Positions 1 to 7,724 of a DNA stretch of 33,985 nucleotides are shown here, piece by piece. Made by a program: the position numbers and the translations under genes. The notes beneath the pieces were generated by a model, which was not told where the DNA came from, did not search any database, and saw nothing but the letters and a program-made list of their open reading frames with translations. Every line of letters begins with the position of its first letter. Position 1 is the first letter of the stretch. Source of the stretch: Hyphomicrobium_A sp964405975 (lineage in GTDB: Bacteria > Pseudomonadota > Alphaproteobacteria > Rhizobiales > Hyphomicrobiaceae); the NCBI GenBank assembly GCA_964405975.1, contig CAYOPW010000027.1, positions 1-33,985 on the forward strand, given 5' to 3'.

Positions 1-295
1 CCACATGCAGAACCGCGCGCTTCTCCGTCGGATTGATCTTCTCGCCGCGAAACATCGCGTCGCGCCGAGCCGCAACACCGCGCTCCTTTGCAAGCCGCAA
101 CAATAGCTGGATTGTCTCGCTGTCTATCCGGTTCTTGGAATAGTCAAGTTGAATACCAGCCCCTTCCGCCGTGAATTTCTCAGCGCGGGTGGGATCATCG
201 GCAAACAACTGGCGCAGATGGGCGTCCTTGATCTTCGCCTGATGTGCGACCAGTGCTCGCCAGGTTGGCGTATCAGTCAATTTTCCCGACGACAT
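1..295 (-). CDS. pgi: Glucose-6-phosphate isomerase, N-terminal part (cut by window edge)
   Basis: Interconverts glucose 6-phosphate and fructose 6-phosphate in the cytoplasm. Only the first 98 residues are in the window. They contain the N-terminal signature of the Pgi family: LFADDPTRAEKF, then LDYSKNRI, then a segment ending FRGEKINPTEKRAVLHV, all in the usual order and spacing. The ATG at 295 is preceded by GAGGAG at a good distance. The gene starts 12 bp after the tal stop codon, in the same reading frame, so it is the last visible gene of the pentose phosphate operon. The ribosome binding site overlaps the tal stop region (TAGAGGAG), which suggests coupled translation. The rest of the protein, including the catalytic residues, lies beyond base 1. 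Identification is firm from motifs; completeness cannot be judged. Confidence 0.93.
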   Translation of the reverse strand, partial: MSSGKLTDTPTWRALVAHQAKIKDAHLRQLFADDPTRAEKFTAEGAGIQLDYSKNRIDSETIQLLLRLAKERGVAARRDAMFRGEKINPTEKRAVLHV

Positions 296-307
296 TGCCG
301 CGCTCCT

Positions 308-1384
308 CTACGCCAACGCCAGACACTTGGTCTCGATGGCTTTAAGCAGGTCCTGCCAGGACTGCACAAAGGCTTTCGCGCCGTCGTCTTGCAGCTTCTG
401 AGCCAGCGCCACGATATCGATGCCAGCCTTCTTGTATTCAGCGAGCACACTGGCGTAGTCACCGCCATCGGGCGACAGCACGCCGTCTACCGTGCCGTGA
501 TCGCTGAAGGCGAGCAGCGTTTCGTCGGGCATCGTATTCACGGAATTTGGGGCGGCGAACGCCTGAATATACAAGGTGTCCGGCGCCCGGGGGTCTTTGG
601 TGGATGTGCTGGCAAATAGCAGACGCTGCGGGCGAGCGCCCAATGACTCAAGGCGCTGCCACCGGTCGGAATTCAACAGGTTTCGGTAGGCTTTGTAGCA
701 CTCCTTGCCGACCGCAATGCCCAGCTTGTCGCGCAGGGCGTCTGGAACCTGATCCATGACCGCTTTATCCCAGCGGCTGATGAAAACTGAGGCGACGGAA
801 CGCACATCGGGGCTTAGCCCTGCTTCAACACGGCGCTCAAGGCCCTTCATGTAGGCATCGGCCGCAGCCAGGTACTGTGCGGCAGAAAACAGAAGTGTAA
901 CATTTACAGTTACGCCCGAGAAAATCGCCTCCTCGATCGCCGGCAGACCTTCCTTCGTGCCAGGAATCTTAATGAACAAATTCGGCTTGTTGGCCTTTTT
1001 ATAAAGCCGCTTGGCCTCATCGATCGTCGCCTTGGTGTCGTATGCGAGCAAGGGCGACACCTCCAGAGACACCCAACCGTCGACCGTCGCTGTTTCCTGG
1101 TGCACGGGCAGGAACAGGTCGGCTGCACGCGATAAGTCCTGTAGCGCCAGCTCGAAGAACAAGGGTTCGCCCTTCAATCCGCTCTTCAAAAGACGGCGAA
1201 TCTCATCGTCATACTTGGCGGAGTGCGTTACGGCGCGATCGAAGATGGTCGGGTTAGACGTCAGGCCCGTGACCGAGAACTCGCTGATGTATTTCGCGAG
1301 CGTGCCGCTATCGAGCATGTCGCGCGTGATGTCGTCGATCCATAGGCTCTGCCCGGTATTGTGTAATTTTTGCGTTGCCTTCAC
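308..1384 (-). CDS. tal: Transaldolase
   Basis: Transfers a dihydroxyacetone unit between sedoheptulose 7-phosphate and glyceraldehyde 3-phosphate in the non-oxidative pentose phosphate pathway. The 358-residue product shows SLWIDDITR near residue 13, the family signature TGLTSNPTIFD at about 39-49, and the Schiff-base lysine K139 in LFIKIPGTKEGLPA. The length fits the long transaldolase type (about 360-380 residues) that also occurs fused to Pgi. I chose GTG at 1384 because GAGGAGG lies 5 bases upstream. An in-frame ATG at 1408 would sit inside the preceding HAD gene and has no better site. The next gene, pgi, follows 12 bp after the stop in the same frame. Everything needed for activity appears present. 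Confidence 0.95.
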   Translation of the reverse strand: MKATQKLHNTGQSLWIDDITRDMLDSGTLAKYISEFSVTGLTSNPTIFDRAVTHSAKYDDEIRRLLKSGLKGEPLFFELALQDLSRAADLFLPVHQETATVDGWVSLEVSPLLAYDTKATIDEAKRLYKKANKPNLFIKIPGTKEGLPAIEEAIFSGVTVNVTLLFSAAQYLAAADAYMKGLERRVEAGLSPDVRSVASVFISRWDKAVMDQVPDALRDKLGIAVGKECYKAYRNLLNSDRWQRLESLGARPQRLLFASTSTKDPRAPDTLYIQAFAAPNSVNTMPDETLLAFSDHGTVDGVLSPDGGDYASVLAEYKKAGIDIVALAQKLQDDGAKAFVQSWQDLLKAIETKCLALA

Positions 1385-1397
1385 AGCATCCTCCTCG

Positions 1398-2072
1398 TCA
1401 GTTGGCACGGATCGCGGAGAAATCGTGCATCATGAGTTCCGCTATGCGCTCGGCCATCATATCGGCCGCCGGTTGGCTAGCGAGTGTCTTTGGATCGTTT
1501 GCATAGTGGCCCTGTTTTACAAACACTGTTGTGACGTGGCCGCCCCAAATGCGCTTCACGGCGTTGAGAACCTTCAACTTATCATCCACCAGGATGTAGC
1601 GTTTTGCCGGATAGGCGCGCTCCACGGCGTCGAGATCCTTATCCTTGTGTATGTATCCAAGCACACGGCCGTCAAAGGCATCCCACAATCCTGAACGCTT
1701 CAATTTATATGGCTGAAAGACCCCATCGCCGTCAGTGAGAATAACTGGCAAGCCCCATTGGCTGACGTGCCTGACCACGGCGAGGGCGTCGGGATAGAGG
1801 CGATCAGCAAATGGGTAGTACATCAACCAAAGCGCCAGTTGCAGAGCCTCCGGATTGTACATGTGCTCCAGGCGAAAGCGCTCCAAGGTGTTGATGAAGT
1901 CGGCATAGATGTGCTTTTCACGTTCTTCTTCATAAATTGCCCAAAAGCGGTCGCACGCCTCCTGGCCGAATTTCTCTAGTACCCTTTCCTTCAGATCGTC
2001 TTTAACGGCGTCATTGTCGAGTAGCGTATTGTCTACATCGAACAAAAATACCGTGTCGTGCACGTGAGACAT
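1398..2072 (-). CDS. HAD-superfamily hydrolase of unknown substrate
   Basis: A 224-residue haloacid-dehalogenase-type phosphatase. Visible motifs: FDVDNTLLD (motif I, nucleophile and acid Asp) at about 11-19, ILTDGD (motif II Thr) near residue 113, a Lys-containing stretch YIHKDKDL, and ILVDDKLKVL (motif III acidic pair). A helical cap region lies between motifs I and II. The ATG overlaps the zwf stop (TGATG), so it is translationally coupled to zwf. An upstream in-frame start at 2213 would lie wholly within zwf and is rejected. Its place between zwf and tal suggests dephosphorylation of a sugar phosphate or removal of a pathway side product, but that is inference from context; the family does not reveal the substrate. 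Confidence 0.85.
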   Translation of the reverse strand: MSHVHDTVFLFDVDNTLLDNDAVKDDLKERVLEKFGQEACDRFWAIYEEEREKHIYADFINTLERFRLEHMYNPEALQLALWLMYYPFADRLYPDALAVVRHVSQWGLPVILTDGDGVFQPYKLKRSGLWDAFDGRVLGYIHKDKDLDAVERAYPAKRYILVDDKLKVLNAVKRIWGGHVTTVFVKQGHYANDPKTLASQPAADMMAERIAELMMHDFSAIRAN

Positions 2073-3469
2073 CACGATCCCCCGGCAGGTGCGGGATTGT
2101 GCCAAGGACCATCGTTCCCGAGGAGCTGTTCGTTCTCTTCCGGTCCCCACGTGCCGGGAGCATATCTGTAAACCGGTGTTGCATCGCCCAAAACGTTGTT
2201 GACGATCCGCCATTCGGCATCGACGATGTCTTCGCGCGTGAACAATTCGCTTATGCCATGCATCGCATCGCCGAGCAGCCGCTGATAGGGCGGCATGTCC
2301 GCCCCGGGCTGACGCGTCATGATGAGTTCGACGTCGTCGCCGATCATGCGATCGCCGGGTATTTTGACACGTGTCCCCAAAGCGATGGTGACATCAGGTT
2401 GGATCCTGAAGCGCATATGTCCAGAACCTGACGTGACAATCTCGCCGAAGGTTTCACGCGGCGGCCGCTTAAACGCGACAATGGCCTCAGCTATTGAGAC
2501 GGGCAGCTTTTTGCCGGTCCGTATGAAGATGGGAACGCCGGCCCAGCGCCAGTTGTCAATTTCGAGCCTGGCGGCCGCGTACGTTTCCACCGTCGAGCCA
2601 GCGCGAACACCGGGAACCTTTTCATATCCCTCGTACTGTCCACGCACGAGACCCTCAGGATCGAGAGCCCGCACGGCCTTAAGAAGGCTTGCCTTCCTAT
2701 CGCGCATCGCCTCGTGTTCCTGACCGGTGGGCGGGTCCATAGTCAGCGACGCCAGTATCTGCAGCATGTGATTTTGCAAGACATCGCGAATGGCGCCAGT
2801 CGCGTCATAAAATTTGCCACGATCCTGCACGCCGAAATTTTCCGCCATCGTAATTTGGATGCTGCGCACGTAATTGCGATTCCAGAACGGCTCGAACGTC
2901 GAATTGGCAAAGCGCGTATAGAGGATGTTCTGGACCGGCTCTTTGCCGAGGTAATGATCGATGCGGAAAATGTCGGCCTCGGAAAAGTACTTATCAAGAA
3001 TCCTGCTGAGATCGTCTGCCGATTTCCGGTCGTGACCGAATGGCTTCTCGACAACAAGCCGGGCATTCTTTGAGCATCCTGACTTGGCCAGTTGAGAAGC
3101 GACGACAGAGAATAATGCCGGAGGGATGGCCAGATAATGTAACGGGCGCTTGGCGTCGCCCATCTGCTTGCGCAGCTCTGTGAACACATTTGGATCGTTG
3201 TAATCGCCATCCACATAGCGAAGCTGACTAAGGAGCTGCTTGAAGGCGTCGCAATTTATGTCGCCGCCGTGCTCCTTTACGCTGTCGGCGGCGCGCCCCT
3301 TCAATTGATCGAGGTTCCAGCCCCGCTTGGCGACGCCGATTATGGGTGTGGCCAAACCTTCATCGCGCACGAGCCTATAGAGCGCGGGGAAGATCTGCTT
3401 ATAGGCAAGATCTCCCGTCGCACCGAAGAAGACCAGCGCGTCTGAAACCCCATTGTTTGATCGTGTCAT
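2072..3469 (-). CDS. zwf: Glucose-6-phosphate 1-dehydrogenase
   Basis: Oxidises glucose 6-phosphate to 6-phosphogluconolactone with NAD(P)+, the entry step of the oxidative pentose phosphate and Entner-Doudoroff routes. The 465-residue product has the dinucleotide-binding fingerprint FGATGDLA at 15-22, EKPFGHD at 141-147, and the active-site signature RIDHYLGKEPVQN at 169-181. The remaining length is the usual C-terminal substrate and dimer domain. It is slightly shorter than the common 480-500 residues. Its ATG overlaps the gnd stop by ATGA and its stop overlaps the HAD start, so gnd, zwf and the hydrolase form a coupled trio. Confidence 0.97.
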   Translation of the reverse strand: MTRSNNGVSDALVFFGATGDLAYKQIFPALYRLVRDEGLATPIIGVAKRGWNLDQLKGRAADSVKEHGGDINCDAFKQLLSQLRYVDGDYNDPNVFTELRKQMGDAKRPLHYLAIPPALFSVVASQLAKSGCSKNARLVVEKPFGHDRKSADDLSRILDKYFSEADIFRIDHYLGKEPVQNILYTRFANSTFEPFWNRNYVRSIQITMAENFGVQDRGKFYDATGAIRDVLQNHMLQILASLTMDPPTGQEHEAMRDRKASLLKAVRALDPEGLVRGQYEGYEKVPGVRAGSTVETYAAARLEIDNWRWAGVPIFIRTGKKLPVSIAEAIVAFKRPPRETFGEIVTSGSGHMRFRIQPDVTIALGTRVKIPGDRMIGDDVELIMTRQPGADMPPYQRLLGDAMHGISELFTREDIVDAEWRIVNNVLGDATPVYRYAPGTWGPEENEQLLGNDGPWHNPAPAGGS

Positions 3470-4482
3470 GGTGCCTTCTTCTCAAGGTGACCGCCGAACT
3501 CGTAGCGCATCGCAGACATCAGCTTGTCGGCAAATTCTGCGTCCCCGCGCGAAGAAAACCGGCTGAAGAGCGCAGAACTTATGACCGGCGCGGGAATGCC
3601 TTCATCGATCGCCGCCTGCAACGTCCAGCGGCCCTCGCCGGAATCGGAAACGCGTCCTTCAAAGTTGGAAAGATCCGGATTGTGGCGCAGGGCGCTCGCG
3701 GTCAAATCAAGCAGCCAAGAGCCAATCACGCTACCGCGTCGCCAAACCTCGGCAACCTCGGGCAAATTGAGCTCATACTGATAGAGCTCAGGATCGCGCA
3801 GCGGTGTTGTCTCCGCATCCACGGTGCGCTGTTCCCTTCCCGCGTTGGCATTCTTGAGAATATTGAGGCCTTCGGCGTAGGCAGCCATGACGCCGTACTC
3901 GATGCCATTGTGCACCATCTTGACGAAATGCCCGGCACCGTTCGGGCCGCAGTGTAGGTAACCGTTCTCAGCCGGACTTGGTTCGCCGGTGGCCCCAGGC
4001 GTGCGCGGCGCTTCATCGACACCTGGTGCAAGCGTTTTGAATACCGGATCAAGCCGCTGCACCACATCGTCCTCGCCGCCAATCATCATGCAATAACCGC
4101 GATCGAGCCCCCAGACCCCACCGCTGACACCAACATCGACATAGTGCAGGCCCTTGGGCTTAAGCGCCTTCGCGCGATGTAGATCGTCGTGATAATAGGA
4201 ATTGCCGCCATCAATAACGATGTCGCCCGGCTCCAATTGCTGCATCAGATTATTCAGCACGGAATCGACGACAGCGGCCGGCACCATCATCCATACCGCG
4301 CGGGGCTTCGACAGCCCGCTGATAAACGTCGCGAAGTCCGTGCTGCCTTTGGCACCCTTGCCGATCAGATCGTTAACGGGGGCCGCGTGTGTATCATAAA
4401 CATGCAGGTCGTGCCCGGCCTTCATCAATCGCACGACCATGTTGGCGCCCATTCGGCCCAGGCCAATCATGCCTAATTGCAT
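3466..4482 (-). CDS. gnd: 6-phosphogluconate dehydrogenase, decarboxylating (short form)
   Basis: Converts 6-phosphogluconate to ribulose 5-phosphate and CO2 with reduction of NAD(P)+. The product is 338 residues, the short bacterial class (about 300-340), not the 470-residue class. Motifs: nucleotide fold MIGLGRMGANM at 5-15, IDGGNSYY at 90-97, VGVSGGVWGLDRGYCMMIGG near 117-136, and the catalytic lysine segment GAGHFVKMVHNGIEY at 182-196. The start is ATG at 4482, preceded by GGAGAG; the longer frame upstream lacks homologous sequence. A proline- and glycine-rich insert near 158-172 is a variable loop. It lies 50 bp after tkt and overlaps zwf by ATGA. Confidence 0.96.
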   Translation of the reverse strand: MQLGMIGLGRMGANMVVRLMKAGHDLHVYDTHAAPVNDLIGKGAKGSTDFATFISGLSKPRAVWMMVPAAVVDSVLNNLMQQLEPGDIVIDGGNSYYHDDLHRAKALKPKGLHYVDVGVSGGVWGLDRGYCMMIGGEDDVVQRLDPVFKTLAPGVDEAPRTPGATGEPSPAENGYLHCGPNGAGHFVKMVHNGIEYGVMAAYAEGLNILKNANAGREQRTVDAETTPLRDPELYQYELNLPEVAEVWRRGSVIGSWLLDLTASALRHNPDLSNFEGRVSDSGEGRWTLQAAIDEGIPAPVISSALFSRFSSRGDAEFADKLMSAMRYEFGGHLEKKAP

Positions 4483-4532
4483 CGTTTCTCTCCGAGCTTC
4501 GTTTTGGTCCTGAACGTCCCAGGGGCAGGACG

Positions 4533-6608
4533 TCACTGACCGCGACCTAGAACCTCCTTGGCCGCGGCAACCACGCGCTCTGGCGTGAATCCAAAATGTT
4601 CGTTGATGACATCGATCGGCGCTGAAATGCCGAAAGTGTTTACCGCAAGGACTTTGCCCTTGGGACCGGCATAGCGATCCCAGCCGATGGGCGAGGCCTC
4701 TTCCACAGTCACGCGTGTCTCGATGTCCGGCGGCAACACCAAATCGCGATAAGCTTCGTCCTGGGCTTCGAAAAGTTCCCGGGACGGCATACTGACCACG
4801 CGCGCGTTTATCTTTTCTGCGGCCAGCAGATCACGCGCGGCCAAACAGAGCGATACTTCGCTGCCTGTACCAATGAGAATTACGTTCGGTTTTGAGTCAG
4901 GTGCATCGGCTAGAATGTAGGCACCCTTCGCCAGCCCGCTCGCGGGCGCGAGATCTGAGCGATCAAAAACCGGCAATGGCTCACGCGAACAGATCAGCGC
5001 AACCGGCCGATCCTTTATAGGCATGATAACGCGATAGGCTTCAGCCGTTTCATTGGCATCTGCCGGGCGAATGACCAACATGCCGGGTATAGCGCGCAGC
5101 GACAGTAGCTGTTCGACCGGTTGATGTGTGGGGCCGTCCTGGCCGAGGCTTATAGAGTCGTGCGTCCAGATGTGGAGCACCGGCAAGTTCATTAACGACG
5201 CCAAACGTATCGCACCGCGCGCATAGTCGGTGAAGATGAGGTAGGCGGACGCATAGGCCTGCACACCGGTCAGAACCATGCCGTTGACGATCGCACACAT
5301 CGTGTGTTCGCGAATGCCAAAGCGTAGGTTGCGACCGCCATACTCACCAAGCCGGCTATAGGGCTGGAATTCACCGGCGTCGTCGAAGGCCAAGACAACC
5401 TTCGTACTTCCAGCCACATCGGCAGCGCCACCAACGATCCAGGGTACCTTTTGGGCAATCGCATTAAGGACTTTGCCCGATGCTTCGCGCGTCGCCATCC
5501 CCTTTGCGTCAGGGGGAAATGTAGGGATCATACTATCCCAACCCTTGGGAAGGGCGCGCTTGGTGATCTGCTCAACCTGAGCGGCAAGTTCGGGAAACTT
5601 TTTCGCATATTCTGCAAACAACGCCTCCCAGTCGCGGCGCCGTTCTGCTCCGCGCTTTCCCATGAGAGCGTTAAAGTGCTCACGCACCCCCTTAGGCACG
5701 ACAAAGTTCTTGTCTGGATCAAAGCCGAAGAATTCCTTGGTGCGGCGCACCTCTTCCGGACCCAAGGGCTCACCATGTGCCTTTGGCGTATCGTGTTTGC
5801 CCGGCGAACCATAACCGATGTGGCTATGCACGATGATCAGTGTGGGCCGGTCTTCCGTTGCCAAGAACTCTCCATACGCATGCGCCAATTGGGAAATGTC
5901 GTTGGCATCCGCCACCTCGGTGACGTTCCAGCCGTAGGCGCGGAAACGCGCGGCCACATCCTCGGTGAATGTAATCTCGGTGTGACCGTCGATGGTCACG
6001 TGGTTCATGTCAAAGATCCAACAAAGGCTGGAGAGTTTCAGATGACCGGCAAGCGAGGCTGCCTCGCTGGAAACGCCTTCCATAAGGCATCCCTCGCCGC
6101 ACAACGCGTAGACGTTAAAATCGAATATTTCGAAGCCCGGTTTGTTGTAGGTGGCAGCCAGCCACTTGCCCGCAACCGCCATGCCTACGCTGGTGGCAAC
6201 GCCTTGTCCCAGCGGACCGGTCGTCGCCTCGACACCGCTGGTCCATCCGTATTCCGGATGCCCTGGGCAGCGGCTTCCTGCCTCGCGAAACGACTCAATG
6301 TCTTGAAGCGTGATCGCGTCACGGCCCTTCTGCTTATAAGATGCATCAGTTGCATGGATCCCAGCCAGGTAGATCAAGCTGTAAAGAAGCATGGAAGCGT
6401 GACCGCTCGACAAGACGAAACGGTCGCGGTTGATCCATGCTGGGTCCTTGGGATCGTAGCGCAGGAAGTGCTGCCACAGCACATATGCGGTCGGGGCTGC
6501 GTCCATCGCCGTGCCGGGATGACCGGAGTTGGCCTTTTGAATGGCGTCTATGGACAACGTACGAATGGTATTGATCGCTAGATCGGCGAGTTCGTCTTGG
6601 GCTTCCAT
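4533..6608 (-). CDS. tkt: Transketolase
   Basis: Thiamine-diphosphate enzyme that moves two-carbon units between ketose and aldose phosphates, linking the pentose phosphate pathway to glycolysis. The product is 691 residues from the ATG at 6608. It shows KANSGHPGTAMDAAP near 25-39, LSSGHASMLLY at 66-76, HPEYGWTSGVEATTGPLGQG near 117-136, the diphosphate-binding stretch beginning GEGCLMEG at 171, and THDSISLGQDGPTHQPVE in the pyrimidine domain. Family sequences usually read IGLGEDGPTHQP there, so SLGQDG is a mild variant. The start is not certain: neither this ATG nor one at 6662 has a strong ribosome site, and a hairpin at 6654-6672 covers the upstream option. It follows the kinase gene and precedes gnd. 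Confidence 0.96.
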   Translation of the reverse strand: MEAQDELADLAINTIRTLSIDAIQKANSGHPGTAMDAAPTAYVLWQHFLRYDPKDPAWINRDRFVLSSGHASMLLYSLIYLAGIHATDASYKQKGRDAITLQDIESFREAGSRCPGHPEYGWTSGVEATTGPLGQGVATSVGMAVAGKWLAATYNKPGFEIFDFNVYALCGEGCLMEGVSSEAASLAGHLKLSSLCWIFDMNHVTIDGHTEITFTEDVAARFRAYGWNVTEVADANDISQLAHAYGEFLATEDRPTLIIVHSHIGYGSPGKHDTPKAHGEPLGPEEVRRTKEFFGFDPDKNFVVPKGVREHFNALMGKRGAERRRDWEALFAEYAKKFPELAAQVEQITKRALPKGWDSMIPTFPPDAKGMATREASGKVLNAIAQKVPWIVGGAADVAGSTKVVLAFDDAGEFQPYSRLGEYGGRNLRFGIREHTMCAIVNGMVLTGVQAYASAYLIFTDYARGAIRLASLMNLPVLHIWTHDSISLGQDGPTHQPVEQLLSLRAIPGMLVIRPADANETAEAYRVIMPIKDRPVALICSREPLPVFDRSDLAPASGLAKGAYILADAPDSKPNVILIGTGSEVSLCLAARDLLAAEKINARVVSMPSRELFEAQDEAYRDLVLPPDIETRVTVEEASPIGWDRYAGPKGKVLAVNTFGISAPIDVINEHFGFTPERVVAAAKEVLGRGQ

Positions 6609-6653
6609 CGAGACGCCTATCTGGTCAGTGCAAACGGTTGCGAATTGTTGCGC

Positions 6654-6672
6654 GGCCCGCATCCAGCGGGCC
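6654..6672 (-). promoter_or_regulatory. Perfect hairpin in the leader of tkt
   Basis: On the minus strand GGCCCGC, a 5-base spacer TGGAT, then GCGGGCC: a perfect 7-bp GC stem. It sits between the ROK kinase stop (6713) and the tkt ATG (6608). No U-run follows on the minus strand, so a classical terminator is unlikely. It could stabilise or process the polycistronic message, or weaken read-through into tkt. The pairing is direct observation; the role is inference. Confidence 0.45.
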
Positions 6673-6712
6673 TAGAAATCAGAACTTGTGTCCATACCCC
6701 AAACGATATGAG

Positions 6713-7501
6713 CTAGCCTTTCTTTGTCATTGACGAGTCAAATGAGGGCAAATGATCATCAAATGCATGATCCATCCGCTTATCCCAAGCACGCACCCCA
6801 CCGGTAATGCCAGCCTTGTTGGATACCGTCTTCACGTTGTCAGGCAATGGCGGTTCTATCAGCCGCGAGTTGCCTCCACCAATGTAGAGTACGTCATACA
6901 TGACGACAGTTTCGAGAACCTCAATAACCCTCCGCACGCGCTTGTTAAAGCGGCGAGGCCCGACCTTCTCGATTGCCCTTGCACCGACATACTCGTCGTA
7001 GGTTTTGTTTCCCTTTATCGGGTGCTGACTAAGCTCCAGATGCGGTGCCAGGCAGCCGTCGACGAACAGGGCGAAACCCATACCCGTTCCCATTGTCAAC
7101 ACGCACTCAATGCCGTGGCCGGTAATGACGCCAAGCCCCTGAACGCTGGCGTCATTTAGCATGCGTACGGGCTTGCCCAATTTTTCGGAGATGACGCTTG
7201 CGAGCTTGAAGCCGTGCCACAGCTTGTTGCCAAGATTGGGAGCGGTGAGAACTGTGTCGTCGCGAACGACGCCAGGAAAACCGATCGTAATCCTGTCGAA
7301 ATGCCCCAACTGCTGAGCGAGTCCCAGCAGGCCTTCGACCACCTTTTGCGGTTCGGCTGGATGCGGCGTAACGATCCTGACGCGATCCTTAACCATTTGA
7401 CCGGCCGTCGATAAGACGCCGGCCTTCAGGTGGCTTCCGCCGATATCGAAGGCAAGCGTTAGCGGGCCGTCGGCGGGAACATCACTATCATTACTGGACA
7501 T
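6713..7501 (-). CDS. ppgK: ROK-family glucokinase, polyphosphate-glucokinase type
   Basis: Probably phosphorylates glucose to glucose 6-phosphate, with polyphosphate and/or ATP as donor. The 262-residue product has the ASKHA phosphate-binding motif FDIGGSHLKAG at about 18-28, IGFPGVV near 97, the catalytic-Asp segment MLNDASVQGLG, the GTGMGFALFVDG loop, a KTYDEYVG segment and YIGGGNSRLI near the C-terminus. The zinc-binding CxCG motif of typical ROK regulators and ATP glucokinases is absent, and overall layout matches actinobacterial polyphosphate glucokinases. Donor specificity cannot be read directly. ATG at 7501 is preceded by GGGAG. It leads the tkt-gnd-zwf-HAD-tal-pgi operon and faces pgl across the regulatory gap. 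Confidence 0.8.
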   Translation of the reverse strand: MSSNDSDVPADGPLTLAFDIGGSHLKAGVLSTAGQMVKDRVRIVTPHPAEPQKVVEGLLGLAQQLGHFDRITIGFPGVVRDDTVLTAPNLGNKLWHGFKLASVISEKLGKPVRMLNDASVQGLGVITGHGIECVLTMGTGMGFALFVDGCLAPHLELSQHPIKGNKTYDEYVGARAIEKVGPRRFNKRVRRVIEVLETVVMYDVLYIGGGNSRLIEPPLPDNVKTVSNKAGITGGVRAWDKRMDHAFDDHLPSFDSSMTKKG

Positions 7502-7724
7502 CCCGGCACTCCCAGGTTCTGAATTTCATATGGCCAGTTTCTGTAGCCCTCGGCAAGCCCTACAGAAGTTATGCCGGCCGTGCGGTTAGATCTCACGCTA
7601 TCACATCGCTTAATACGGTCTCATTCAACGCTTTGTTATTCTGCAGCACGCAAAAAGATTAAACTTGCGCGTTGTCAGAACAACGAGGCAACAATTCATA
7701 GTGCCCTCGCCAGGAGGTTCAATC
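7502..7724. promoter_or_regulatory. Divergent promoter region between ppgK operon and pgl
   Basis: A 223-bp gap separates two divergent sugar phosphate transcription units and must hold both promoters. It contains an inverted repeat TTCTGTAG-N13-CTACAGAA (7539-7546 and 7560-7567), 38 bp from the ppgK start, and a small palindrome GTTGT-CAGA-ACAAC (7671-7684), 41 bp before pgl. An AT-rich stretch lies around 7630-7665. I cannot assign definite -35 and -10 boxes. A shared sugar-responsive repressor site is plausible but unproven. Confidence 0.6.

Noticed and set aside
1011..1694. 227-codon plus-strand frame opposite tal and the HAD gene
   Set aside because: Antisense to two well-supported genes; no family features.
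5451..6581. 376-codon plus-strand open frame opposite tkt
   Set aside because: It is entirely antisense to the clear transketolase gene, its translation shows no recognisable domain, and such long shadows are expected from codon bias at this GC content.
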